Source: Mesostigma viride
Lineage: Eukaryota > Streptophyta > Mesostigmatophyceae > Mesostigmatales > Mesostigmataceae
Reading direction: 5' to 3'
DNA: 64,000 bases
Assembly: GCA_009746045.1 (NCBI GenBank)
Contig: RPFO01000240.1
Span: 62,001 to 126,000 of the forward strand
The notes under the pieces were generated by a model. The model ran no database searches. It was not told where the DNA came from and was given only the letters and a program-made list of their open reading frames with translations. Made by a program: the position numbers and the translations under genes. Numbering within the stretch: position 1 is the stretch's first letter; every line of letters begins with the position of its first letter. Of this stretch, positions 31,674 to 40,761 are shown in pieces.

Positions 31674-32384
31674 ATGCCAAATTCGGAAGAATTTCGGATT
31701 CCGGACGATGAGGAAATAGCCGCTCCGCCGGCTGGTTCTTCGTCAAGACCAACTGTGCCGTCGTGGCAACAATTGCTCGACGAAGTTACAGTTTCGCTCG
31801 ACGAGCTTCATCGTCAGCAGCGTGCAGCTCACGCATTGCTCGGGGATAACCCCGAGGACCCCGATTTGCCAGCACTGGTGCCGGCTGTTCGCGCATTATT
31901 GGACCAAATCCGCAACATTTTATCGACATTTACGGTCCAGGTGCGGGGAGGTTTGCGGTCGGTGACCGAAGTCACGACTGCCATTGAGGAGTTGGACAAC
32001 ATCATCTCTTCACTCACCGGTTACCAGAGAAACCTGCAAAACTGGGCATCGCTTCGCACGGGGGGCGCGCCGGCGGTGTCAACAAATTTGTTTCAGGATC
32101 TCGCGCTGCTATCGCTGCTGACTCGCGGCGTACGCAGTCGTGAGCGCCAGGTTTTAATTAACCTGGTGGCATTTCTCGCCTCTGTGCGAGAGTGGATTCC
32201 CGCGGGGTGGGAATTATTGACGATCTTTACACATCCTCTGCGCCTCGTCGCGCGTCGGCGCGTCGCAACTTACGCGGCGGGGAGCACGCCGGTTTTAATT
32301 CATACCGGTGCAGGTCCGGAGCTGGATATGGAGGATCGTGAGTTCGTATACACGTACTGCGACTTCAGGGGCCTTGACTACTAG
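31674..32384 (+). CDS. Upstream ORF of element F, unrecognised
   Basis: 236 residues starting 24 bases after the LTR and ending TAG, 168 bases before gag. It has an acidic N-terminus (EEFRIPDDEE), then mostly helices with heptad-like leucines (SWQQLLDEVTVSLDELHRQ, LVPAVRALLDQIRNIL), a basic segment (LRLVARRRVATY) and an acidic C-terminus. No known domain is recognised. Element E has an ORF in the same place with similar layout but little clear sequence identity. Possible roles are a capsid-like, chaperone or regulatory protein. Position suggests it is the first protein translated from the element RNA. Confidence 0.65.
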   Translation: MPNSEEFRIPDDEEIAAPPAGSSSRPTVPSWQQLLDEVTVSLDELHRQQRAAHALLGDNPEDPDLPALVPAVRALLDQIRNILSTFTVQVRGGLRSVTEVTTAIEELDNIISSLTGYQRNLQNWASLRTGGAPAVSTNLFQDLALLSLLTRGVRSRERQVLINLVAFLASVREWIPAGWELLTIFTHPLRLVARRRVATYAAGSTPVLIHTGAGPELDMEDREFVYTYCDFRGLDY

Positions 32385-32552
32385 TCGGCCTAATTTTCTT
32401 CTGCAGTACTTGTCGACATTTTTTTGTCGAATTTCGGCGGCAATTCGCGGGGGCGGCGCGACACCGGCGCAGGCGGCAGTGGCGACACAAAAATTTTGTA
32501 CATATTTTCTGCTGCTTTGTTAAGGTGTTCTTTGAATAGCTGGTAGTGCAGG

Positions 32553-33668
32553 ATGGCTGAGGGACGCCGTAGCAAGGGTCCAGCCAGTGGGAATAATAAT
32601 GGGGGTGCTGGTAGTGGAACCGCTCACGTAGATGACGTGGGGCTTACCGGAGAGATTACCAACCTTCCTCACAATAATAATAATGCACAAGCTATTCATG
32701 GCTTTGATCTTACCACACAGGGTCTTTTAATTGTCAATCAGTTGCAGCCTGTAACCTCAGACTCCAAGCCTAAGCAGGCTGAAGAGTTTGTGGAGGGATT
32801 GGAAGGGTTCCCTAGCTTGTACGGTGGTACAAATTACTATCAAATCTGGATAGGCAGTAGCACTTTTGGCAAGTGTACTGACCAGATTAAGGACCTAACC
32901 AGGGAGTGCAAAAAGGCCAATAAGGCCTGGGCACTGTACGTGGCTGAGCTGAAGGAGCTGCTGGAGGACCAACGAAAGAAGGTCGGCATCCATTGGCAGG
33001 ACAAGTACCAAGGGTGGGAGGTCAAGGGGGACCTGATCCAGAACTTTCTCAACTATTGTAAGATGGTTGAGGAGGGCAGGGCTCACGGCTTTAATGTCGC
33101 TGATAACATAGCCCTAACCAACTGGCTCAAGGTTTCTGGGCTGGATAAGGCGACACGTGGCTCCTTAAAAGTCATGTGTGCCCCACACTCTACCCTGAAG
33201 GCCTACAAGGTCATCATTAAACAAGCTCTCGAGGCAGAGGAGCTGTTTGAGGGTGGAGTGCCAGCAGTGAAGGCTACCCAGGCAGGCGGGCGTACCCAGG
33301 GTGGCTCCAAGACGTCTGAGGCTGACCGAAGCCAAGGAGGGCGTAGGGGCAACCATCACAAGCGCAAGGGAGATCATTCACCTGATTCTGACAGGAGGTC
33401 ACACTCCAAGTCGGTGTTCAGGCGGGTGGGTGGTCAGCCCAAGCAGGGCAACGCGTCTGACAATGGGGGCAGTGGCCAGGGCAAGTCCAAGATACAATGC
33501 TACCTGTGCAAGGGGTGGGGGCACATCAAGAAGGAGTGTCCCAGCTTCAAGAAGTCCCAGGGCCAGGGCAGCAACAAGAATAACAACAACAACAAGAAGA
33601 ACAACAACAAGTCCCAGGCAGGCCAGCCTTCAAAGGGCAGTCAGCAAGAAGACAACAAGGAGCAGTGA
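32553..33668 (+). CDS. Element F Gag
   Basis: 371 residues, ATG to TGA. Asn/Gly-rich N-terminus, a helical capsid-like region (residues 80-240, with YQIWIGSSTFGKCTDQIKDL and VADNIALTNWLKVSGLDKA, comparable in position to the E Gag), a basic linker, then the zinc knuckle CYLCKGWGHIKKEC (CX2CX4HX4C) and a Lys/Asn/Gln-rich tail. The stop TGA (33666-33668) is followed by CTG. The frame beyond it is open for 47 codons to the first Pol ATG and on to 37295. Confidence 0.85.
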   Translation: MAEGRRSKGPASGNNNGGAGSGTAHVDDVGLTGEITNLPHNNNNAQAIHGFDLTTQGLLIVNQLQPVTSDSKPKQAEEFVEGLEGFPSLYGGTNYYQIWIGSSTFGKCTDQIKDLTRECKKANKAWALYVAELKELLEDQRKKVGIHWQDKYQGWEVKGDLIQNFLNYCKMVEEGRAHGFNVADNIALTNWLKVSGLDKATRGSLKVMCAPHSTLKAYKVIIKQALEAEELFEGGVPAVKATQAGGRTQGGSKTSEADRSQGGRRGNHHKRKGDHSPDSDRRSHSKSVFRRVGGQPKQGNASDNGGSGQGKSKIQCYLCKGWGHIKKECPSFKKSQGQGSNKNNNNNKKNNNKSQAGQPSKGSQQEDNKEQ

Positions 33669-36600
33669 CTGTCTGAGGCAACCCCTACACACCTTAATTC
33701 ACCCAAGGGGGAGGCCAGGTGCTCCAATGCAGATTTTATATCTGGGCAACAAGAGGGTGATCTCCAGGTTCAGTGTGGCCCCAGGTCACCTGGAGAGGTA
33801 CAGGTTCCTATGAAGACGTCCTTGACAGCTGATGCAGCTGTAAGTATGTCTGACCCTATGCATCCTCGTGCTGGGCACGAGGGTGGACCTCTCATTTTGA
33901 GAGAAACCAATGTACAACCACAGAGGGGTGTGAAGGCCTCTGGTGGTATGCATGTGGTCCCTGCTGGCGGTCCAGGTGTTGGGCATGAGCAGGGTGACTC
34001 AGGCTCTGAGTCAGAACAGGATGGAAGTCAGCATGGTGATGCTGGACAACCTGACAGCACAGTCCTGACTGTGCCAGGGACTGCTTCCTCTGTGTACCAG
34101 GAGTTGGGTGCCCGAATCCACAACATGTTTGGGCATGCCACTTCTCTGTCAAACAACTTTGCCTTCCGTATGGGCAGGGCACCCCTTCTTAAGGCGTGTC
34201 AGCAAGCTGCCTCACGGTGTAAGTGCCAGTTGTCCTCCAACAAGCCCAGGAAATCACATGCCAAAGCTCTACCTCAGAGCATTGGTGATCTGCAGTGTGA
34301 TATCCAACACATCAGGGGCATGCAACTGTTGGTGTGCGTGGACAGGTACACGAAATACAAGGTGCTAGAGCATTTACCTTCTATGAAGAACAGGTACTTG
34401 CTGGCTGCCCTGCAGAATGTAAGAGCCAAGTTTCCTACCACAAGGATCCAGGTGGACATGCAGTTTCAGCATCTCAAGGGTGATCCTACCCTTCCTGAGT
34501 TGCTGGTTACACCTAGGGAGGCTCATGGGCAGCAGGGTGCTATCGAGAGGGCAATCCAGGAGGTCAAGAAATTGATCATCTCTGAAGACTGGGTACCCTT
34601 GTCTGCACCTGCACTTGTCAGGAGTGCATGGCTGAGGAACGTGGAGCAGCAGCTGAACAGCAGGGTTAACTTCTACTATGATGGAGTTGCTGTCAGCCCA
34701 ATGGGTCTATATCATGGCCTGTGCCCACCACATGTGCTGGAGGGCTGGAAACATGCTGCACATGTCACCTTTGCCAAGCTGAGGGAGAAGGACCGGGGTT
34801 GGAAGATGCTGGAGCCACAAGTGGGTCAGAAGGTCCTAGCTTGGAAGGAACCTAGCCTTTATGGCAAACGTGGTAGCTGGAGTCCTGGGGTGGTTACCCA
34901 GGTTGATGAAGCTAGCCACGCATGCTTGGTCAGCATGGAGGACGAACCAAAGCATGTACACCGGCTGAGTTGGTCATATGTCAAGCCTAACCTGATGAAT
35001 GAGGGCAGTCAGGCACAAGGCTCACAGGATCTGCAGGATTTTCAGGTCCCAGGTGACATCACTGACGCAACGACCACATCTGTTGCAGGGGAATCTGTCA
35101 GCCCTGGCCAGGTTGCAGAGGTACTTGTTGAACAGGCTGCAAGGTCAACAGCTGGGGAGTCAACTGTCAAGCCCAAGGCACTAACCAAGCCCAGGGGGAC
35201 AAGTTTGGCTGGATTGATTGGGGCTCTACAAAGGGCCAAGAAGCAGCCCAAGGTAGCCAAGCTCAGGTGGCATGGCAATCTGGGGCTGGACACTGCCTTA
35301 GAGGTAGACACTAATTCTCAGGTCTCCATTATTGGGACCAGGGCTGCAGCAGGGTACAGCATGTCTGAACCCAGCTATCAGTTTGTGTCTGACTTCAGTG
35401 GCGGGGTACACGTGAAGGTACTGGGTGAGGTATTCATTCCTATCCTTGGACAGGACACTGCTTTTTGTGTCTTGGAGGGCTATCAAGGACCTGCTCTTCT
35501 GGGGCAGAATTTCCTATGCCAGGATGGGGTAGTGATCACGTCCTCTCTCCTGACTAAGGAAGGGGCTGGTCAGGTCCCACTGATTAATTTCAGGACCACT
35601 CACCTATCACGTGCAGTAACCAGGACGGTTAAGCGTGTGCAAGTGTGCCAGGGGCAGGAGCCCTTGGTTGATGACCTCATACTGCCAGCTGCTAGTCATC
35701 CAAGCAGTTTGGGCATTGGTCCTCACTCACTTGCTGGACACAGCCCTATCAACTACCAAGGCCTGGTGAAGCTCATGTCCTCTCCCATTATGTGTCCCCA
35801 GGTCACACTGGGTCTCATTAAATCTGGGGAGGATTGGATCTCCAAGAAATGCGTGGAACCTGTCAATGACCTGCCTCCTGCACGACGTCTACTCAAGCTC
35901 AAGTTTGTCATCAAGATGAAGGAGGTGGACGGGGTCAAGGTACCACATGTCAGGCCAGTGCTGAATGAGTTCAAGGGTACTGGTGAGTGCACTGCTGAGG
36001 AGTTGTATACCCCTGGCATGCTGCATGATACTTGGAGGCTGCTGCTGTGTGTCTTTCTAGGCCTTCTCAACAAGGGCTTGGACTATGGCTCAGTGGTGAT
36101 AGACTTCAAGAGGGCATTTCTGGAGGGTGATGCAGATGTGGCACAGGAAAAGTGGGAGGGCAAGACGCCTTTCTATGTTAGGGTGCCTGCTGTATGGAAA
36201 AGGGACATCCACACGGAGTTCCTTAAAATCCTCAAGGGCCTGGAGGGCCTGAGGTCAAGTCCAATAATCTGGAGGGAGACTCTCAACCGTTTCCTGAAGG
36301 AGCATTGCAACTTGAAGGTCTCTCCTGTAGACCCCTGTCTGTTTCTGGGGCAATGGGAAGGCCTGCCAGTGTATGCTTCGCTGCACGGGGATGACCTACA
36401 TCTGATAGCTCCCACGTCGTGGCTTAAGGAGCTGATCTCCATCATTAAGTCCAAGTTTCCTCTGGGTAGGGAGCAATGGCAGGTGGAGAATGAGCCTCTG
36501 CTGTTTGTGGGCATGGAGGCCACACTGGTGAAGAAGGGAGGGGAGTGGCGTATGCTGCTGGTGGGGGGCAATGACTATCAAGAGACCCTCATTAGCAAGC

Positions 36601-37295
36601 TTCCTCCAACCATCACACAGGCACTGTGTCCCATGGTGAGGGGCATGGTTGCTTGGGTGGCAGGCATTTCCAGGCCAGACCTCATGGTCATAGCCAGGTT
36701 GCCTGATGACATGCTGGTGGAGCTAGGGTCTGCCAAGGTGGCTGATCAGGTCAGGGCTTCATCTGGCATTCTGTTGTCTGCAGTGGATTTATCACAACCC
36801 ATTTGCATGGAGCTGTATGTGGATAGCTCAATGGACAGCAGGCAGGTCTCCAAGGTCAGGGGCAGGGCTGCAGGGCTCTTTGTGCTCAGACAGGAAGGCC
36901 TGGGGAGTTTGGTGAGCTGGTTTAGTCGCCTGCACAAACGGGTGGCTGTCAGCAGTGATGTGGCAGAATGCAGGGCTATTTGTGAAGGCATTCACACAAG
37001 CCTTTATCTGAAGGAGTTGCTTCATCAGATGACTTCTAACACTCCTTGGCCACTTCAGGTTACCACTCTTCTAAAAACAGACTCCATGGGGATGGTGCAG
37101 TTTGTGCACAGGCAGATGGCCAGAAGTAGGGACTTGGATTATCTCCTTCTTAAGGAGTTGTCCTCCTTGGCCAATATTGAGCATATCCCTGGGGTTGACA
37201 ATCCTGCTGATGCTTTGACCAAGCTAGTGCAGAAGGCAGCAGTGCAATACAAGGTTCTTCAGTCTCTGATGGACCCATCTCAGCAAGCTGTCTAA
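33669..37295 (+). CDS. Element F Pol: integrase, retropepsin-like, reverse transcriptase, RNase H
   Basis: Residues are numbered from the ATG at 33810 (1161 to the TAA), with 47 more open codons back to the gag TGA. Integrase: HNMFGH and CQQAASRCKC (104-139), D164 (LQCDI), D216 (IQVDMQF), E246 (GAIERAIQE). Retropepsin-like: EVDTNSQVSIIG (D500) and ALLGQNFL (562-569). Reverse transcriptase: VIDFKRAFL (D765), LKGLEGLRSSPIIW, HGDD at 859-862. RNase H: ELYVDSSMDS, SSDVAECRAICEG, LLKTDSMGMVQF, ADALTK. It aligns with E throughout but is clearly diverged, so the domain order is a property of the lineage and not of one damaged copy. Confidence 0.87.
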   Translation: MSEATPTHLNSPKGEARCSNADFISGQQEGDLQVQCGPRSPGEVQVPMKTSLTADAAVSMSDPMHPRAGHEGGPLILRETNVQPQRGVKASGGMHVVPAGGPGVGHEQGDSGSESEQDGSQHGDAGQPDSTVLTVPGTASSVYQELGARIHNMFGHATSLSNNFAFRMGRAPLLKACQQAASRCKCQLSSNKPRKSHAKALPQSIGDLQCDIQHIRGMQLLVCVDRYTKYKVLEHLPSMKNRYLLAALQNVRAKFPTTRIQVDMQFQHLKGDPTLPELLVTPREAHGQQGAIERAIQEVKKLIISEDWVPLSAPALVRSAWLRNVEQQLNSRVNFYYDGVAVSPMGLYHGLCPPHVLEGWKHAAHVTFAKLREKDRGWKMLEPQVGQKVLAWKEPSLYGKRGSWSPGVVTQVDEASHACLVSMEDEPKHVHRLSWSYVKPNLMNEGSQAQGSQDLQDFQVPGDITDATTTSVAGESVSPGQVAEVLVEQAARSTAGESTVKPKALTKPRGTSLAGLIGALQRAKKQPKVAKLRWHGNLGLDTALEVDTNSQVSIIGTRAAAGYSMSEPSYQFVSDFSGGVHVKVLGEVFIPILGQDTAFCVLEGYQGPALLGQNFLCQDGVVITSSLLTKEGAGQVPLINFRTTHLSRAVTRTVKRVQVCQGQEPLVDDLILPAASHPSSLGIGPHSLAGHSPINYQGLVKLMSSPIMCPQVTLGLIKSGEDWISKKCVEPVNDLPPARRLLKLKFVIKMKEVDGVKVPHVRPVLNEFKGTGECTAEELYTPGMLHDTWRLLLCVFLGLLNKGLDYGSVVIDFKRAFLEGDADVAQEKWEGKTPFYVRVPAVWKRDIHTEFLKILKGLEGLRSSPIIWRETLNRFLKEHCNLKVSPVDPCLFLGQWEGLPVYASLHGDDLHLIAPTSWLKELISIIKSKFPLGREQWQVENEPLLFVGMEATLVKKGGEWRMLLVGGNDYQETLISKLPPTITQALCPMVRGMVAWVAGISRPDLMVIARLPDDMLVELGSAKVADQVRASSGILLSAVDLSQPICMELYVDSSMDSRQVSKVRGRAAGLFVLRQEGLGSLVSWFSRLHKRVAVSSDVAECRAICEGIHTSLYLKELLHQMTSNTPWPLQVTTLLKTDSMGMVQFVHRQMARSRDLDYLLLKELSSLANIEHIPGVDNPADALTKLVQKAAVQYKVLQSLMDPSQQAV

Positions 37296-38244
37296 GCTGG
37301 TGCATGGTTATAGGGCATTGGAGAGCAGATTGTGTGGTAGTGTCAGCATTGTGACTGGCATAATACCTGTATTTTAGTCTGTACTAAGGCTCATGGACCA
37401 TGGTACACTCACTCTGATTTTAATCAGGATACAGCCAGGTTTTGGCTGGGGTTCATGCTGTTGACTACACAAGGTTGACAGGTCCATTACAGACCATGTA
37501 TTCTATTTTAAAAGAAATGTATATTTGTACATACCTCTCACAATGGTCTGGGAACCTTTATTCTGGGGTTTATAGGGCGGGGTTCGATTCCCTGGTATTA
37601 TGTTTCTACAAGCTGGCCTGTTCAGGTGTTTGCCTGTTCAGACTTCCCTAGTTCCCCAGGGCAGGATTTAATTGTTGCCTATGTGTTTCATTTTGTCATT
37701 TGTTTGCTGTGGCAGTTTACCATCTGGCAAGTAGACGGGCGCCGTAAGACGGGCGCCAATAGACCCCTGTTGAGAGAATGACAGGCAAACTATTGTAATA
37801 CGCCTTACTTTGTCAAGTGGTATTTTAATTGTCATGGATTTATTGTACTTATATTGAATATGTACTGGGTTTTATGGGATTAGTATCTGGGATTAATGTA
37901 ACTCACCGCCAGAAGGTCATTGTACTGGAGGCTCTACCGAGGTGATGGGATTAATTCCTGGAGAAGACCTCATAGAATTAACCTGTATGTATTTAATTTT
38001 GTGTGCTTCTAATATCTGGTGGTACTCTGTAATGCCACTTCCATAGGTTTTTATCCATTTCTCATGAATGGTTTTCCCTGTGGCAGATCTGTTTCTTTTC
38101 CAGTTCCTTAAAAGAAAGGGCTGGGGGAATGGCAATGGCCATTAAAGACATCTGTTCAAGCTTCAAGCTGGAGTGAAGGACATTTCAAGCTACTTCAAGG
38201 GTCCCTGGCAGGGGATGTGATCCCTAAAGAAAAGAAGGGATTGG
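37296..38244 (+). other. Element F 3' untranslated region
   Basis: About 0.95 kb without a gene. It holds the T-arm-like block at 37577-37596 and ends with the purine tract AAGAAAAGAAGGGATTGG (38227-38244) next to the 3' LTR. Confidence 0.65.
37577..37596 (+). ncRNA. tRNA T-arm-like block in element F
   Basis: GCGGGGTTCGATTCCCTGGT, identical to the minus-strand block of E at the same position after pol, although surrounding bases differ. It can form a five-pair T stem with loop TTCGATT. Confidence 0.5.
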
Positions 38245-38861
38245 AGTTAACGTAAAGGATTTACGTTAGATGGATAGAGATTGTTACGCTCTTTCCAACG
38301 GCACCTTGAACGCCTCATTTGGTTAAGGAACGTAAAAGTTATGACGTTTCCTAGGCTGTGCCGACAGTACCCGGCGCGCCACTGTGGGCGCGTACGGACA
38401 CAGGATGTACAAGTGTCACTTTGATAGTCCGCAGGACGTTGACAGGACTTGTACAGGACTTGATGGTCAATTGATAGGTAGGCGCACTGTAGCGCGCCAG
38501 GACCTATGAGACAATTGATGCTGAGTAGTGTACGGATAGGTCCACAGGACTAGCCGTATGGACAATTGATAGATCTGCGCGCCAAAGGCGTGCCAGAGTC
38601 TGTGTAATCAATTGATTGACAGTTCAGCTGTGACAGTGCAGCTGAATACTTGGACGCGTCCCTAGCAAGCTATATGAGTGACTTGGTCACACCGGGACGC
38701 TAGTTCTTGCGTGCACGTTCTCTTGGCACTGCGACCCTGTCGCCTGTGCTGCGTGCAGTCTTGGAAGTGACGTGACTTACGTCTGTGTTTCCTGATTATT
38801 AATAAAGGCAACTTCCTGCAAGAACCATGGCGGAATTCGTGGCATTCTTACCCTCACAACT
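38245..38861 (+). repeat. Element F 3' LTR
   Basis: 617 bp, one base longer than the 5' LTR (an extra C in GTCGCCTGTGCTG). It ends CTCACAACT, after which a further insert follows. Confidence 0.9.
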
Positions 38862-39214
38862 ATTGTATTGCATTACTTAACTAAGATTGGCGTTCGCTCC
38901 TGGGGTACCGGGTTCGAATCCTCTCGGAGGCACGGAAATATTTGCGGCGGGTAGGCCTGGGAGGCCGAGTCGAAATATTTGTGGATTTCTATGTTTGGCG
39001 GAGGCCGGGTAGGCCAAGTCGAAATAGGAATTACGGCGTGAGGCTGGGAATAGCCGAGTCGTAATGAATCGAGTCACCTCGGTAACGAGCGGTGTGTGCG
39101 GAACGCCGGATTTCCCCACGCGGCCCAATTTTAGTTAAGTAATGCAATACGCATTACTTTTGCATACTTGCAAGTATGCAAAAGTATGCAAAAGTAATGC
39201 GTATTGCATTACTT
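38862..39214. mobile_element. Inverted-repeat insert at the end of the element F 3' LTR
   Basis: 353 bp between two AACT copies (38858-38861 and 39215-39218). Positions 38865-38890 and 39125-39150 are a 26-bp inverted repeat with one mismatch. Downstream, 39133-39218 folds back on itself around CTTGCAAG. A B-box-like GGGTTCGAATCC lies near 38910, and GCCGAGTCG-type motifs recur three times between 38960 and 39060. It has no ORF of note. It could be a MITE or a SINE-like foldback element. Confidence 0.55.
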
Positions 39215-39218
39215 AACT

Positions 39219-39965
39219 CAACCCGTCGTTGGTACCTCGCGGATTGTACGTTGGCACCTCGTGGTCGCCACGTGCCTCGTCGCCTAGCCCAGCGACACCC
39301 CCTTCTCCCACCTCAAGGTCACTATCGTACCCAAGAGGTGCAAACTCTTCCCAACGCGTCACACGAACGCGAAGGGGCGGGGGCAGCTCCTGAAAAGGAA
39401 CTCTTACTCGCTCTGGAAACCTGCCGACTCTTGTCGCGCGCTGTCCTCCGGCGATGGCTTCCGCTGTCGCCCCGACCTCTGCAAGCCGCCTGTGATGCTC
39501 CGCTCCGCGTCGTTCACGCCTAACTGGCCCCGCTGCAACACCCTCGTCGCCGATGCCGCCTGCGAAAGCACGTGGTACTCCCGCGCCCGCTACTGTCGGT
39601 ACAAACTCGTGTCGCCCTGCGCCAGCTGCCTCAGCAACCTCGCCTCGCCTTGCTGCCAACTCCGTCCGCACTCGCTCTGCTAAGGCTGTAATCACAGTCT
39701 GGATGCCGACCAACCCGTGAAGCTCCTGCTCAAGGTCGTCGATGCTCCGGTGCTCCGGAATGACGATGGTTTGTACGTGTCGCAGAATTCGCTCCCAATC
39801 TTCGACCTGGTCGTCGACGAATTGCACGAAGCTGCGATTTACAGGCGGACGATCTGCAAGCAATAAAGATAGATCCCGAACGACACGGCGTAATTCAGGA
39901 GAAATCGAACCCCCAGCAGACTGCCGAAACCGGAAATCCTGCTGCCGTTGTTCCTCCTGCACCAT
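39219..39965 (-). CDS. Upstream ORF of element E, 5' part, cut by element F
   Basis: ATG at 39965. About 249 codons are read before the F insertion, and the visible stop comes from inserted sequence; the original frame continues at 30860-31028. Helical N-terminus (SPELRRVVRDLSLLLADRP, QVEDWERILRHVQTIV, a leucine-rich LEQELHGLVGIQTVITALAERV), then an Ala/Gly/Arg-rich middle and a segment LRVRVTRWEEFAPLGYDSDLE. No family is recognised. It occupies the place of the 236-residue ORF of F, between LTR and gag. Confidence 0.55.
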
Positions 39966-40058
39966 TCACCACCAGACGAGCTCCTCGCGTCGTCAACGCT
40001 GCACACCGCAACCGGCAACGACCCTCCTGGCCGTTCCGCTGAGACTGGTTGTAATTTG

Positions 40059-40756
40059 AGTTAAACGTTCTTAGCACATGCAATGTGAAGGATATGGTTG
40101 CAATGCAGCAATGTGTGAATATGGTTGGAAACGGAGCTTTGTTAAAATCGGATAATGTTTACAGCGCTCACACACTTGAGGCTTGTACACGCGCTTGCCA
40201 AGTCAAGGCACAACACGTGAGGCGGGCTCGCAAGAGATGCCCATTTGGCACTGGCCTATTGTTTATATACTTGTGCACTGTGCTTGCTAGTCCTGAGCAG
40301 CCTAGGAGGCCTGCTCAGTAATAACACCCCCGGTACAGTATTCACTACCTGTACAGCGCCCAACTCCTATACAGTAGGTCTGCCATACAGGCACAGTGAC
40401 CACAGAGCACAGTCCACAGTGACTATTGCATCTGCACCTAGAAGTCCAGGACTAAGCCTGCGGTACCAACAGACCACAGGTTAAGGTTCCTATTTCCTGC
40501 GTACGACGTATTAATCCAATACCGTCGTAAGTACAGCACCTAATTCCTGTCAGCCCAGGAATTACTGTCGACCCCATATGTCTTCGGCAAATATTCACGT
40601 CCGACTTAGAAGAACAGCCGGCTCGCGCTCGCGCGCGACCGGGAAGTCGGAACGCCATAACTTTCTTGATACTTGTCGGAATGAACTCGTTCCGGTGCCG
40701 CTGGAATCGCAGAGATATGCCGAATCAGGCTTACGCCAATGCGCTTGGCGTTAACT
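40059..40756 (-). repeat. Element E 5' LTR (minus strand)
   Basis: 698 bp. On the minus strand it starts AGTTAACG with the hairpin ACGCCAA-GCGCA-TTGGCGT and ends GTTTAACT, followed by CAAATTACA. Confidence 0.88.
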
Positions 40757-40761
40757 CAGCC

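Larger units (their letters stand above)
31029..39223 (+). mobile_element. Copia-like LTR element F with AGTT...AACT ends
   Basis: TSD CAACC lies at 31029-31033 and 39219-39223. LTRs are at 31034-31649 (616 bp) and 38245-38861 (617 bp); the 3' end now lies at 39218 because of a 353-bp insert. LTRs start AGTTAACG and end AACT as in E, and the domain plan is the same: upstream ORF, gag, in-frame TGA, pol (IN-PR-RT-RH), T-arm-like block, polypurine tract. It is inserted in the upstream ORF of E in opposite orientation. All frames are intact, so it looks young and potentially autonomous. Confidence 0.9.
24524..40761 (-). mobile_element. Copia-like LTR element E with AGTT...AACT ends (minus strand)
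   Basis: TSD CAGCC lies at 24524-24528 and 40757-40761. LTRs are at 24529-25225 (697 bp) and 40059-40756 (698 bp). On the minus strand the LTR starts AGTTAACG and ends AACT. Order on the minus strand: LTR, upstream ORF (split by F), gag, TGA, pol (IN-PR-RT-RH), T-arm-like block, polypurine tract, LTR. Net length without F is about 8.0 kb. Gag and pol frames are intact. The insertion lies inside ORF3 of D. Confidence 0.88.

Noticed and set aside
33666-33668. Reassigned UGA codon (alternative genetic code)
   Set aside because: Other ORFs here, such as the element A gag-protease (ends TGA at 6468-6470), use TGA as a plausible terminator, so readthrough is the simpler reading.
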